Both the position numbers and the translations under genes were made by a program. A stretch of 64,000 bases of DNA from Cryptomeria japonica (Eukaryota > Streptophyta > Pinopsida > Cupressales > Cupressaceae). Every line of letters begins with the position of its first letter. Position 1 is the first letter of the stretch. The stretch covers positions 716,057,867 through 716,121,866 of the forward strand of contig NC_081413.1 of NCBI RefSeq assembly GCF_030272615.1, given 5' to 3'. Shown here piece by piece: positions 34,390 through 48,240 of this stretch. Under the pieces are notes generated by a model. That model was not told the origin of the DNA. It searched no databases and was given only the letters and a program-made list of their open reading frames with translations.

Positions 34390-37300
34390 TAATATACATA
34401 TACAAAGTTATTTAAGGCATCAACACATTCACTCTTGTGCCTTCATCAATCAACATATTTCTTTGGTCACAAAGTATTATCCCTCAACATATTTCTTTAT
34501 TAATTATTCTTTATGACTTGATCATTGCTTATTACCTAGTAATGTTCGATATGATCCATTTTATTCCACTCGGACAAATTAAAATTAATCTAGATTAATA
34601 AATGCTTAATTATTACATTTAATTGATTAACATAGACTATCTTGTAAGGAAAGATAGGACCATTATTTTTTTAATTTCAGTTTGGTAAACTCAATAAACT
34701 TGTGCTCCCTACTTATTACATCTAAGGTTTCAAATCTACAAGCTCTACATTTTTTAGATCTATCATTAAGGTCTTTAATTAATGTTTATGGTTGCACTAA
34801 AAACTTCGTTTCTCAACCTTCCACTCGATTTCTTCTTTGGCTGATTTGGATACACTTACTTTAGATTCTAATGTGCTTATATCTCATTTGTCTCATATGG
34901 CATCAATGTCTTTGATTTAGTCATGCATTTCTATGCTCTTAATATGATGAAATTTTTATGGAGGTTTTGTTTTACCATGCTTTACCTTTCCCTCCTTTAT
35001 ACTTTTAATTAATTTAAATTCTATATTATTTGAGATAGTTCATTTGTTCACTTTGTTTACAATGATCTCTTTTGTTTCATGATATCGATTATTATTCTAT
35101 TGGCCCATGTCAAAAAATGCAAATTATTAAGTCATTTGTTGTCTCTCTTACTATCATAGTGTCTATTTTGACAATCGATATGAGAAATCGTAGACTAAAA
35201 TTTCTTACACGTTTAGTTAAGGTTTTCTTTTAGACATGAATTATGAAACATGCTCTAATTTCCAAATAGACTATATACCTTAACCTTACAGACATATCCA
35301 TATCCCAAAAGTCCCTTGCATGTTATTTCCTTAAACCCTAGATATTGGATTATGTTTCTTGCCCCTGGTTCATAATTCATAGTCCTTCATGGCAGCCATG
35401 CTCATCAAACCCTAGCTTATTGCATTAGCCATACCATACCTTGCATCATATAAATACTTATGAATGCCTTCTATTATAAATAGATGCATAACTATCAAGT
35501 TTGTGCCCCGCGCACTTTATCTATTTGTATGTCAGCTGAATACCCATATCTCATCCTCTTTACAACTCAACGCATATGTATTATTTGCATAATGCCCGCA
35601 CCACAATTTCTACCCGTAAGGGTGATATCATTGTTTTGAGGAAGTGGCAAGAGGAAGGTGGGGCTGTCAAATTAGACGAGAAAATAGTCAAGATGATTTT
35701 CAATGATAGAGTTTTGACTATTTATTTTTCTTGTTAGTCTATTGACTGGTTTTTTTAAACAAATTTTTGTTCTGGTGTAACATAAAAAATATAATAATTT
35801 TGATCATAAATTATAGCTGATAAGAAGTAGGTAAGTTCTAAAAACAAATTTCATATAATACACACATAATTTTATTTTATATATTTTTCATCTCTTTTGA
35901 AACTATTCAAATCAAGATAATTTCAAATCATGATTGAGCAACAAGAGTATATAGTAAAAGTTGACCAAGTGTCTCACGGGCCTACTATAAAAGAAGCTGA
36001 AACATCAAAGGTCCTTAAATACTCAAAAATCTTAAGGATCGCAAAATCTTCAAGTGGACACAAATGAAGCTATGTTACAGTCCCAAATGTAGTTACATGG
36101 ATTAGCATTGTTGTTTTTGTATTAAGAGGGTTTTGTGATTCCTTAGAACCACACTCTATAACTTTCAAAGGGGGTTTCAACTACCTACCTAAAACCTAAT
36201 TTTAACTCTCACATAGGGGTCATAGATGGATCATGGGGTTATTGCATAATAGGATACTAGAAAACCAACATAGTAAGCATAAGACAAAGATGATATACAT
36301 GAATGCAAAGTAGTATAGAGGAATTTGAAGCCATTGGTAAGACCCAAGAATTGAAACAAATAAAGAATAAAAAAATTACTTTTATTTTGTCAAGAAGCAC
36401 TCTCAACACCTCAATCATCACTATTAAACCACAAAAAATGAAAATAAAACAAACAACACAAAGTGGATATAAAAGGAAAGGAGAAAATTATCTTGTCACT
36501 TTAGAATGAGTTAAAAGAAAATTAAAACAAGATTGAAACATTCATGGAAAGGAAAGGTAAAAACAAAGAAAAGCCCCAAGAAAACAAAATATAAATAGCC
36601 CTACGTGTGCAATGTTAATGTGGTGTTTTGAGCTATTTGTTAATAAGTTCATCAACGTGAATAGGAGACTTGAAACAATAGAAGTAAAGGGGGCAATGTG
36701 ATGACAATATGTTGAAAGAACTTACAAAATCCAATTGAAAACATATAAGAGAGAATAAAATATTCAAAGGATAAGTAATCAACATGCAAAACATAATGGA
36801 AATAAATGGCATAACATGAAATTGTAGCAAAACATGACCAATTTAAAACAAGATTTGAACAAGCTAAAAACAACTAGAAAAAGATCACCCCAAGGTGATG
36901 GAAGGAAGTGACATGACCTAAATAAAAAATAAAAAATCTACAATGAAAAACATAAAAATAAAAGAAAATTAATTAAGGTGCTAGTTTGAAGAGGCCAAGT
37001 TATAGGGACAAGTAATAAGCAAGCTAATAAAGATACATCGTAGAAAAATAATTAAGACATGCAAATAAAAGAAGAGAAAGTTGGGTAGGAAAAGGGTATA
37101 AATACAAAAAACTAAAATATTGAAGGACTATGGTGAGAAGAGACTTTCTAAAACTAGAATCCTAGCCCTTTAGGCTTCTTCTCCAAACCTATTCCAAAGA
37201 AGAAGAAAAAAGCAAGAATTATTTTTTTAATAAAAAACTCAAGCATATTATGTAAGGCACTCATGTTACATAATTTTTTTACGTTATATAGCATGAGCAC

Positions 37301-37500
37301 ATTATCTAATGTGCAATAATGTTTTCAAAATATAATCATTTTGTTTGGGTAAAAGGCTTATATATCGTTAGAGTTTTTTGAAAAGATATACTTATATAGG
37401 TGATTCAATAAATATTTAGGGTTCATAATTTTTATTATAAATAAAGATTTTAATAAATGGATTGATGTAAGTTAATAAGAAAGTGAAATAACATATATAT
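34390..37500. other. AT-rich intergenic sequence, nothing recognised
   Basis: Short frames only (34682-34864, 36303-36509, 36633-36873), none with a family signature. A ring of decayed retroelement sequence is likely but cannot be assigned. Confidence 0.5.
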
Positions 37501-37554
37501 TATATTGGTAAAAAGATCAAAATTTAATGGAGAAGAAGCATTTGGTTATGATAA

Positions 37555-37915
37555 AGAATTTTAGAGAGATAAGGGGGAGATAAAATATATGATGACATAG
37601 AGATATGGGAGGAGAAAGAGAAAGAGGGAGGGAGGGAGAGATGGAGAGGGGAGGAGAAAGGGAGGTTAATACAAAAAGGAAGAGAATGAGATAGAGAGGG
37701 AGAGGGAGAGGGAGATGAAGAGTGCAAAGAGGGGTAGAAATAGGGAGAGGGAAAAGTTCTAGAGAGATAAACAAGGAAAGAGTGAGAGATAAATTAAGAT
37801 ATATAAAGAGAGAGTGGGGGGAGAGAGATAAAGTGATATATGGAGAGAGAGCACATAGTAATAGATTGAGGATGGAAATGATATGGAGATGGAGAGAAAA
37901 GGGTGGAGATATTTT
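37555..37915. repeat. Purine-rich (GGAGA) tract
   Basis: About 350 bp of imperfect GAGA/GGAGA repeats with AT interruptions on the plus strand. The Ser/Leu/Pro-rich minus frames and Arg/Glu-rich plus frame are products of the composition. Confidence 0.85.
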
Positions 37916-39951
37916 AAGAAAAATTCAATCATATATATCGAATCTCCACACAACCAAAATAGAGAAATATATGCAAACAAGTATTCAGAATCTATATGAA
38001 AATGAATAGATAATGTATACCATCAAATATGACACAATCAGGAAAATCCTCAAGAGGAAAAAACCTTTAGAACCTCCAAAGGTATCCATCACTCTTGCAT
38101 TATTTAAAAATTAAATCATTATAATGCATATTTAGAATCCTCCATGAATGCTTATAGAACATAAGATCTCTACAAGAACTTCATGTGAACAAACATGTAA
38201 CCATACCTCCCATGCCATGCTTCAAACCCTCATAAATGTAACAAGAGATTCTCTCAACCCCTTATCCAAAATCAGCAAATGAGTCAGCCTTCAACAACTA
38301 CCATGTGCTTGATTTTACATAATCAAGCTCACACAAAACTACCAAGTGGTATAACATAAAACCATGTGACTATTACCATGAGATTACAAAATGATTAAGC
38401 CCTTATTTAATATCAATAATAATTTTCCCAATATTAAATATTTTTCTTATGTGAATCCCCACATTAAATATTAATCATGATATTACATACAATGCATAAA
38501 GTGGCCCCAAGAATGTTAACCCCATGTGATGCATGTATCCCTAGGTACCCTAGGTGTGCCACAAATTGTAGTTTCGTAAATTACTTCCTCATACAATTTC
38601 ATACTCACTTGGGCCTCACATTGGAATTTTTACCTTGTATGCCCTGATTTTGCCTAATTTTGCTCACACGGTCATATCTTCAATCTTAATTTTTTTCTCT
38701 TCTTATCGGTCCTTTGTTTAGCCTTGCAAGAATAGACAAGGGCCCCTTTTCCTCCTATATAGGGGTGCCTAGCACCCTTGTCCTCCTAGATAGGGGTGTG
38801 TAGAACCCTTGTATAGACCAAAATGGACCAATTTTGGTCTCTATAATGATAAAAAAAAATTAGGTGGAAATTTATTTTTCATGTCGGTCTTCTTCCTAAT
38901 TTCAAACATGTTTTATGGGGTGAGGTATAAAATCATGTCTAAGCCCCTCATTTGAAACATCTCTCTCATCTATCTCTCAAATTTTAAATTCAATTCATAT
39001 CAAGCAAATTCAAGTGATCAAGCAATCAAGTATCATTAGAACAATGAAGGAGAGGTCAAGTAATCAGATTTCAAGCATTCAAAATGGCATGCATGATCAA
39101 GTTCTTATGAAGACATCCATGAATTCCTACATGAAAAAATTAACCTTTTTCATGAAGACTTCAAAGAAAGATTCATAAAGGTATAAAAATTTTGTGTTTC
39201 AACATTTTTTCCTTAGAAGTTGGCATAGGTTATGTCGTTGGTTATTTTCCCTCACTTAGAGGAATATCAAAGGGTCATTCTAGAGGTGAGGGTTGTCTAC
39301 AAGAGAAGCTTCCCAATATTTTGGTGATCTTGATAGTTTTTGTAAACTTTTCTTTTGCGTATTGAATCCTAAGTTGACAATGTCTTTTTGTTTATGGTCC
39401 TACAAGAGAATACTTTGGAGTTTGTGCTTCAAGGATAGACTTTCTAGGTAATTTCATTGGGGCATCTCATTCCTCATCATCCTCCAAGTGCTTATAGGAG
39501 GGTTTGGGTTAGTCTATACCTTAGTGGAAATATAGATTGTCAGTGCATGTGAAGTTGAAGGTAGGCCTTTATCCTCTAGCTTTTGGTTTCTTAGCTTGAG
39601 GAGCTTCACTCTAGAGGAATTCCTCTCATTTTTTCTACCCACACTCTTGTTGGAGAAGGTGGTTCTTGATGACAAGTTTAATAAGCCCATGATGGCTTAT
39701 TTGGCTATTATGAAGGTGAACTTTCACTATCATGTTATGTAGAAAATTTTACAAGAATTCTAACAAGTTCATAGGAGAAACAAGCCAAGAAACACCATGG
39801 AAAACATGGGAGATAATTCACATACTTGGTCCTAATATGGTGTTGTACTATCCATCATAGGTGAACATTTTTTTTTCTAGACAACAACAATGACCCATGA
39901 GTCTAGACAGTTGGAGCAATCTATACCCTTTAATTTTTATTTAGTTATAAT
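37916..39951. other. Intergenic sequence, nothing firmly recognised
   Basis: This contains a 31-bp tandem pair (CCTCCTA.ATAGGGGTG...) at 38751-38812. A plus-strand stretch near 39240-39330 could be a scrap of gag, but stops are frequent and no motif is secure. Confidence 0.45.
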
Positions 39952-41072
39952 TGTAGCATCCTAAATTGCACCCTTTGCAATTTTGACCGCATTTGGGGCC
40001 CTCACCTTGGTGTTCTCATATTCATGATCGGGGCCTATTTATGCCTCCGCCATGCAATAAACATCATATTTTCACACTTTACCTTGTTGGAACCCCTTGT
40101 CCTTGCCCTATATTGGGGTAGGACTAGGGTGTGGCACCCTAGTCCTCACCAGGACCATGGCACCACACCACGATCCTCCACAATTGAGCCCTAATTTGAA
40201 CCCTTGGCCCTATCTCAAATTTGAGAAGGAAACTTTTCCCCATGTCAACCTATGTCAAAAAATTAATATGTTTGATGGCAAGAAAATATATAACGACCTC
40301 TCATTTGGGCATAAGGCAATGAGACTACATTCAAATATTCAAGCATTCAAGCATTCATCATCAAGCACTCTTCAAGGCTGCATATTCTTCATCAATCCAT
40401 TGGAACAATATTACATCATTCATTTTCAAGCATATGTGTCTGATTAAGGTTTTTTCATGTTCATGTCATTTCATACAATATATGTGATTACATTCAAGAA
40501 GAAAAAGCATCATTATCAATCATTGCAGATCTAAGGTATACCTTTCCATTATTTACTTTAGTATTTATAATATTTCATTCAAGTTTGATTCCTCAATTGG
40601 GGTTTGACTTAGGCAAACTCCTATTCCTGACACATTTCTCTCTCTTTATGTGTGCAAGAAATAAGTGCGTGGTTGTACTTCTTGAAATAAGCTTTAGACA
40701 CAGAGACAGAAAAACCCTTTTTGACGATCGGAAATTTTGGTGGACCAAGAGGCAGTTTTCATAGAGCGGCTCTAAATTATCTCATACCTCTCAGATCCAA
40801 GTACACGACGAAATCTTGAACCTATATCGCACTATTTCCGCATATTTTCCTTCAAATCTCAGCATTTTACACCATTTCAGTAATTCAACTTGCAAAAGAG
40901 GAAAACCCAAATCAATTCAATCCACTCAATATTCAATCCTTGTCTCATTTAGGATTGAATCCAGTGGATTAATCTCCTCTTTTGAATGTAAAGTCCTCTA
41001 AGTGAAAAATTGCCTTAGTAATTTCTCCCTTCCATGTGGTGAATTTGCTAAGCTCAAATTTTCCACTTTACA
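39952..41072 (+). repeat. 5' LTR
   Basis: 1121 bp, TG...CA ends. The sequence after it (TTTTAGTGAACCCAAC) does not match the common initiator-Met primer site, so the primer tRNA is unknown. Confidence 0.85.
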
Positions 41073-41797
41073 TTTTAGTGAACCCAACTTGTCCTATGCT
41101 TACTTCTGATTTTTGTTTTTAGATCTGAGTGTGTATGCAATTTAAAATTCAAATTTTCATTTACAAGTTTGATTTCCTTGCAAATTTGAAAGAGTTTAGA
41201 GGTTAATTTCATTAAAACCCTAGTTTTCATTTTCAAAATTGAGCTTGTGAATTGCATAATTTGGGTTAATTGTTTTAGATCCAAGTGTTATTCAATTTCA
41301 AAATTTAAATTTTCACTTGCAAGTCAAATTTAACATTTAATTTTTAAAATTAAGTGGTTCATTACAAGAGCCCTAACTTTTAAATTCAATATTTCAACTA
41401 ATTTTAAAATTAAGTGGTTCCTTTTTACAAGGCCCTAATTTTAAATTTTCCTTTAGATCCCTTTCAATTCAATTTTTTTAAAAATTAAGAGGTTATTTTT
41501 AGTCCTAATTTTAAATTTGAATTTTTATCTCCTAGTGGGTAATTTTTTATTTAAATTAAGAGCTTATTTTTTGCATAATCTTAATTTTAAATTTCCTAGG
41601 AGGTTAAATTATTGCTCATTATTTCTTTCAATTAATTTTCTTATTTAATTGAATAATTATTTTTCTTAAATTTTGCATTATTCAATTTTGCAAGTTCCAA
41701 ATTTCAAATTTCAACTTTCAAATTTCAAATTTCATTTCATATTTTTCAAAAAAAAAAATTTAAAAAGAATAATAATACAAAAAAAAAATCTTGATTT

Positions 41798-44246
41798 ATG
41801 CATTTTGTATGTTTGCATGCTTTAGTTAGCATTTATTTGAACAAAATGTCAAATTACTCTTTGCAAGATTATCGTGCCTTTGACAATCCATTTGCTTATA
41901 ATGACTATCCTTTTGAAGAAGTATACAATAGAGAGGAACTTCAAGAGGCCCTTGATGGTTTCCTTTATCCTAAGCCTTCTAAACCATCCTTTTGCCAAAT
42001 GTTAATCAACATAATGTGTAAGCTATTTATTAGTGATATGATGGATGAAACTCTTGATGACTTTATCCTTCCCTCTAAATCATCCTCTAAATCTCCAACA
42101 ATTCACAAGGATATTGTCATGTATGACAATCCGATTTATGAACATTTAAGACCTTCTATCAATCCTATTTATGAAGAATTTTTTGATGTGGTAGACAATC
42201 CTCTTTATCAAGCTTTACCTTTTAGAGATGACACCCTAATGAACCATGATAATTCCTCTCCTAAATCTTCTCTTGTTCATGAGGATACTTTGGTGAAAGA
42301 AAAGATTATTAACACTCCTTTTACAACTCTTCCTCTTAAGTATGAAGTTTTGAAAATTGATGTTGATCTTTTTCCTAAAAATTGTCTTTCCTATAAGAAT
42401 ACCTTAGAGCAAGAGGTGATATCATAAACACCTTCCTTGATCATATCTCTCCTAGAGAAGAAGTGTTGATGGACATTGATTTACCCTCTCCCAAATTTGG
42501 TCCTTCCAATGAGGGCACATTGGTGCAAGTAGAGGTTATGAGCACTTCTTTTGAATATCTCCCTCCTAAAGATGAAGTTTTGAAGAATGATGTTTGTCCT
42601 AAAATGTACCTCCCCCGTGAGGATGATTTGGCACAAGAGGATGAAATCATTAAAAATTTCCTTAATGCTCTCCCTTCTGGAGATGTATCCTTGGAGAACA
42701 AAGAGATCAATCAAGTCAATACCATTCATGTTTATATTTATGAGAAGCCTAAACCAAAGGAAACTCCCAATATCCTGAAAGTTGCAAAATACATATGTGA
42801 AAGAGATGTTATGGAGAGACAACTAGAACAAAAATATGGTTCTCAAATACATCAAACATTTAATGCTTGTGCCAAAAAGAAAGAACCCAATGTTCTTCTC
42901 ACTTCTCTTTCTTCCACCTCTCACCCTAAGAAGGACATTTATAAGGATCTTATTGAGAAACTCCATGGTATCTTGGCAAAGATCTCCCTTTGGGACTTGA
43001 TTGAAACTTCCCCTTCATACCATAGCTTAATCCAAGAAGCCTTTCATAAAGTGGTTCCTCATCCTTCTTCTAAACCAAATAATATCACATTCTCACAAGA
43101 TGAATTGCCTTCTATAGAGTTTAGAAATAGAGACAATCCCCTTATGATTATTCCTTACATTTATAATCAAAACATAAAAGGTACCTTAATTGATAATGGG
43201 TCAACACTTAACATTTGTTGTGTTGACTTATTAGATAAGATGAATTAGGATCATTCTTATATTCAACTTGATCCTCTTTGTGTTCATGGATTTGATAATG
43301 TTCCTAGAGAGACACTCGGTATAGTCATGTTACCTATCAAAGTGGGACCTATGACTTTGCCTACTCCTATTCATGTCATGTCCAACCATCTTAATTATAA
43401 CTTTCTTCTAGGTAGACCATGGATTCATGCTATGAAAGCAGTTCCTTCTACTCTTCATCACACAATAAAATTCATACATAACAATGAATTTCACACAATC
43501 AAGCTGATCCTAATCCTTATGATGTTGTTCATGATGAAGTAAAATGTAGCTCTCCCTTTACTACTATGATTCCTTCAATAACACAATGCCCTATTAATGA
43601 TGTCTCTTTAGCAAAGAATTGGGGTACATTAGACCTTATGCCTTCCATTAATGGGTATAAAATCTCTCAATCTAAGGAGGAAGCCTTGAAGGATCCTTGT
43701 GTGTCATTTATCCAAACTTCTTCTAAACCAAATCTCACCTCTCCTTCAAACACATGTCTTGATGATGATGAGGGATCTTTAGATTTTGATACTAGGAATG
43801 AACCCTCTCCTCTAGACATTTCGATGTCTATGCATGGATACAATGGATATGGTTTAGGATGTATGCAACAAAGTTTTTATGGTCATGAGAAATCTACATC
43901 ACAATTTTCCCAAGAAGGTTTAGGTTTCCAAAGTCCTCCTTTGTTGACATCCCCTTCCCCATTGTCTAGTACATCTATGTCTTCTTACAACTTCTCATCA
44001 CAACAAGAGATTATTGTGTATGAGCTCCTTAAAGCCAACTTTATTACTCTCCCTTTAAAGAATCAAAGAAATAATTCTAAGAAAAATCAACATGATTCTT
44101 CTTTTTGCAACTATCATCAAATCCATGGCCACTCCACTAATGATTGTCTTGATTTAGTGGATAAAATTCAACAACTTATTGTAACCGGTACCATTCAAAT
44201 ATTAGATGGCAATAAGTTGGACTCTCATATTTTTCCATTTACATAA
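41798..44246 (+). pseudogene. Gag/protease-like polyprotein of the LTR element
   Basis: One ancestral frame of about 815 codons, now with frameshifts near 42415 and 43500 and a TAG at 43246-43248. The N-terminal part has repeated D-N-P-[FIL]-Y motifs (such as YDNPIYEHL and DNPLYQAL). Mid-protein repeats of LPxKxEVLKxDV follow. At about 43165-43235 lies a retropepsin core, GTLIDNGSTLNIC, where DNGS replaces the usual DSG or DTG triad. After the stop come the flap-like LPIKVGPMTLP and FLLGRPWIH (about 43335-43420), which are typical of plant gypsy proteases. Further on, CNYHQIHGHSTNDC (about 44107-44150) is a C-x2-H-x4-H-x4-C zinc knuckle followed by LVDKIQQLIVTG. In most LTR elements the knuckle belongs to gag and lies before the protease; here it lies after. 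Confidence 0.75.
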
Positions 44247-44780
44247 CATTTAAGTTCCTATTATGTTTCTCATTAGTATGTGACATTGGTTGCTTACCTA
44301 TTGGGGGCTCATTGTCATTCATGATGGTACAATTTCAAGTGCAATCATACTTTGGTAGTAACATAATAGTATTTTTATTCTCGTCTCCATTCTTGTGGGG
44401 CAAGAATAGCATTTCAATCATCCTTTCTCACTTTACATTTATGAAGTAGGACCTTTATTAAGGATTTCTTATCTATTGTGGAGGTATATATCCCTGTCGA
44501 GGATCTCCTTCCTTTTATTGGAACAAGTATCCCTAATAGGGATCTTATCCTTGCCTTATAAGTGAATATCCTTAATTGGACCTCTTCCTTAGTGTTGAAA
44601 GTCTATAATAATTTATCAAATTCTTCTCTTTATTGAGTAGTATCTTTTTATAATGGACCCTTCTATATTTTTATATGTGTCCCTACTGAGGATATTTTGC
44701 TTATTTTAGAAGAGTGTTCCTTTAATAGATAATCTCCCTTTGGTGTCCTTGTCTCCATTATTGGGGGAAAGAATAATGTT

Positions 44781-44861
<81 letters not shown>

Positions 44862-46240
44862 AAGATTTCCTTCTTCCTTTATTGAGTAGCATCTTTCATA
44901 ATTTGATGTCATTTCTTATGAGTGTGTGTGCATTCATTGTTTGAAATGGTGCATCTTTTATGAAGAATATCTCCTTAGTGAAAGGGTGTTATCCTAAGAA
45001 TCCACTTTGGAAAAGGTGTGTATTCTTAGTCCTCTTATCCTTCAAAATGTCATATTTACTAAGGATCTCCTCTACTCTTGTAGGTAGATATCTTTATGCA
45101 AATATCTCTTCATCCTTTGTTAATCATACATCCCTCAAAAGGATCCCTTTATATTTGTTGCAAGATATCTCTTTTACAATTACCTCTTCCTTTCTTAAAG
45201 AAACAAAGCCTACTCAAGGGTCTTTCTTTCTAGCTTGGAATGCATGCGTTATTGATTAGTGGATATCTCCTTGGTGTTGAAGGTGGGTATCCTTGTTTAT
45301 GTCTTCCTTAAGACATCAACATAGGACTATGTTGACATCTTAAGGAGGGGGGCATATATGCGGCCTCCTGGTTGCATTTTATTATCAATTATCAATATGC
45401 GATTGTTGCATACTCATGTTTCATCCCTATTCTATCTATCATTCATGAGATTATTGCATCCTCGTGCATAATCCACATTTCATTTACCAATATGGGATTT
45501 TTGCATCCCCATGCTTCATCCTCATTTTATGCATCATTGCATGTCTTAAACAAGTTGAAGCACACTCAAAAACAAATAAAAGACTTACATGAGGCACTAT
45601 ACACTTGAATCTAGACATCACTTGCACACACACATGAGTATTGGTGGAACTAGCTAAAAATAGCTGGACTATTCTCCTCCCCACATGGATCACCTAGATA
45701 AAAACATCTAGGGGTGAGTTGTCCATGTCCTCTCTCACCATTCTTCTCTTGGATCACCTAGATAAACACCTCTAGAGTGTATTCATGTTCTCTCTTCTTC
45801 CTCTCATGGACTCATAGTTTTTTAATTTATAGTTCATGGATGATGCTTGATTTACTCTTTTATGTGATCACTTGTGTTCATGAGATGGCATTTTCTTCAA
45901 GAATGATATTAGTTGTTGAGAAGTTTTACTATCGAGGTCTCTTTAGCTAGTTGACTTGAGGTCTTGTTTTTGGTCTCTAGCTTTTGTGTCTTATGTGCTC
46001 TGCCTTTTTTTCCCTTTTTGTCTTTGCTTGTCTTCTTTGTTTTTCTCTTGCTTTTGTGTGCCCTTGCATATGATTGAGTGAGTTAAGATCCTAATATTGG
46101 GGGCTTGGTTCCTCAAAATTAGTGATAGCTTATGCTCCTTGTGATTTTTCTTTGCATTCCTCATCTCCTTCATCCCTCTTTCTTCTACCTTACCATGACT
46201 ATTTGTGTAAGCTCGTACTCCTGGTAAAGTGGAGGCTAGA
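44247..46240 (+). other. Non-coding 3' internal region of the LTR element
   Basis: Repeated TATCCCT..GAGGATCTCCTT-like phrases, the CT tract and a GGAGGGGGGCATATATG segment (45343-45360) are visible. No pol domain was found in any frame. The last bases before the 3' LTR (AAAGTGGAGGCTAGA) may be a weak polypurine tract. Confidence 0.6.
44782..44860. repeat. CT microsatellite inside the LTR element
   Basis: A (CT)n run of nearly 80 bp in the non-coding internal part of the element. Confidence 0.95.
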
Positions 46241-47427
46241 TGTAGCATCTTAAAATTGCACCCTTTTTAGTTTTAACCATATTTGGGGCCCTCACCTTGG
46301 TGTTCTCATATTCATGCTTGATCAGGACCTATTTATGCCTCTATCATGCAATAAACATCATATTTTCAAAGTTTACCTTTTTGGGACCCCTTGTCCTTTC
46401 CCTAAATTGGGGTAGGACCAAAGCGTGGTGCCCTAGTCCTCACCAGGACCATGGCGCCATGCCATAGTCCTCCTCAATTGGGCCCTAATTTGAACCCTTG
46501 GCCCTATCTAAAATTTGAGTGGGAAACTTTTCCCCATGTCGGCCTAGTCGAAAAATTAATATGTTTGACGACAAAGAAGTATATAAGGAGGTCTGCCCTC
46601 TCATTTGGAAATAAGGAAATAAGGTGGAGACTATCATAAGGCAAGGAGACTACATTCAAGCATTCAAGCATTCATCATCAAGCACTCTTCAAGGCTGCAT
46701 ATTCTTCATCTATCCATTGGAGAAACATTGCATCATTCATTTGCAAGCATGTGTTTGTAATTAAGGTTTTGTCATGTTCATGCCATTTCATACAACATAT
46801 GTGATTACATTCAAGAAGCAAAGCATCATTATCAGTCATTGCAAATCTAAGGTATACATTTCCATTATTTACTTCAGTATTTGCAATATTTCATTCAAGG
46901 TTGATTCCTCAACCGGGGTTTGACTTAGGCAAAACCCTATTCCCAACACATTTCCCTCTCTTTCTGTGTGTAGGAAACAGGTGTGCAGTTGTACTTCTAG
47001 AAATAAGGTGCAGACACAGAGACGGAAAAACCCTTTTTGACAATCAAAAATTTTGAAGGGCCAAGAGGGGGTGCCCTGGTCCCTGAACCCGGTTCTTGCT
47101 ATTTTTGGAATTTTTCATAGAGGACCTCTGAATCATCTCATACTTCTCATATCCTAGTGCACGATTAAATCCCAAACCTATAGCTCATTGTTTCCGCATA
47201 TTTTCCTTCAAATCTCGGCATTTTACACTATTTATGTAATTCAACTTGCAAAAGAGGAAAACCCAAATCAATCCAATCCACTCATTATTTAGTCCTTGTC
47301 TCATCTAGGATTGGATCTAGTGGATTCATCTCCTCTTTTGAATATAAAGTCCTCTAAGTGAAAATTGCCTCAGTAATTTCTCCCTTCCATGTGGTGAATT
47401 TGCTAAGCTCAAATTTTCCACATTACA
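46241..47427 (+). repeat. 3' LTR
   Basis: 1187 bp, the partner of 39952-41072, ending CACATTACA. The following ATACT is the probable target duplication. Confidence 0.85.
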
Positions 47428-48240
47428 ATACTGTACACCTAGGAATAAGTTCTAGAGGCACATTGAATGCCTAAATTAACTCCTTATATGATGTTTGACT
47501 AAATGCAAGATATCTTCATTGACCCTAGGAATTTTGAATAATTGGTTGATTAGACCCAAAGTAACTACAAGTATGACCCTTCACTATAGAAAACTTTTTG
47601 TGGAAATTTTAAAGAAAATTATTCTACCAAGTTTAACTAATACCTCTCATACTTCTCTAAAAATTCCAACCACCCAACTTGTGCAAAAATAGATACATTG
47701 GTTTGGTTGATGGCAACATTTTCTAGTTCATCCTTTTTTTTATAGCCCATAATATTGTGCATGTACTATCTCTAAATTAACACTAGGCTCATATATTTGG
47801 AAATTGGTACTGAAGAGTAGTGAAATGGTGATTATGAGGATGAATGTATAGGTAGTGAGAAGAGAGTGGAGAAAGAAAAGTGTAATGTAGAAATATTTTG
47901 TCAATGAAATTCATAGAAGATGACATATTTTTTAGTTTGAGTGTGCAAAGGGGTGAAATCAAGATGTTAAGTCAAAATGATGGTTTATAGTTTGTTTGTT
48001 CTTTAATCATTATTTGTCCAAAAAAAAAAAATTCTTGGGTGCCAATTGCACAAATGGATATAATTAGAGTTTGGTATTGGAGTGGTTGTAGAAGGGTGGG
48101 AGGTGAATGTCTTATCAACTAGTTTATATTGTTGTCACTTACAATTGTATGAATAGGGAATATTGTGATAATTTTCATGACAGTGTTTTTGCATGTGTGT
48201 AGTTAAGGCCAAGTTGGAGGCATATCTATGAAGGTGGATT
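47428..48240. other. Intergenic sequence, nothing recognised
   Basis: AT-rich, with one short frame (47495-47692) of no known family. Confidence 0.45.

Larger units (their letters stand above)
39952..47427 (+). mobile_element. Complete LTR retrotransposon without visible RT or integrase
   Basis: 5' LTR 39952-41072 and 3' LTR 46241-47427, both TGTAGCATC... to ...TTTACA or ATTACA. They align throughout; the 3' copy has extra sequence around 47060-47110. Flanks ATAAT and ATACT look like a 5-bp target duplication with one change. The internal region holds one decayed coding frame (41798-44246) and then about 2 kb without domains, including a CT microsatellite. No RT, RNase H or integrase motif was found in any frame. 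It resembles a large retrotransposon derivative that would need polymerase from a partner element. Confidence 0.85.

Noticed and set aside
37517-38009. Overlapping Ser/Pro- and Arg/Glu-rich frames on both strands
   Set aside because: Low-complexity purine tract; no domain and no consistent codon use.
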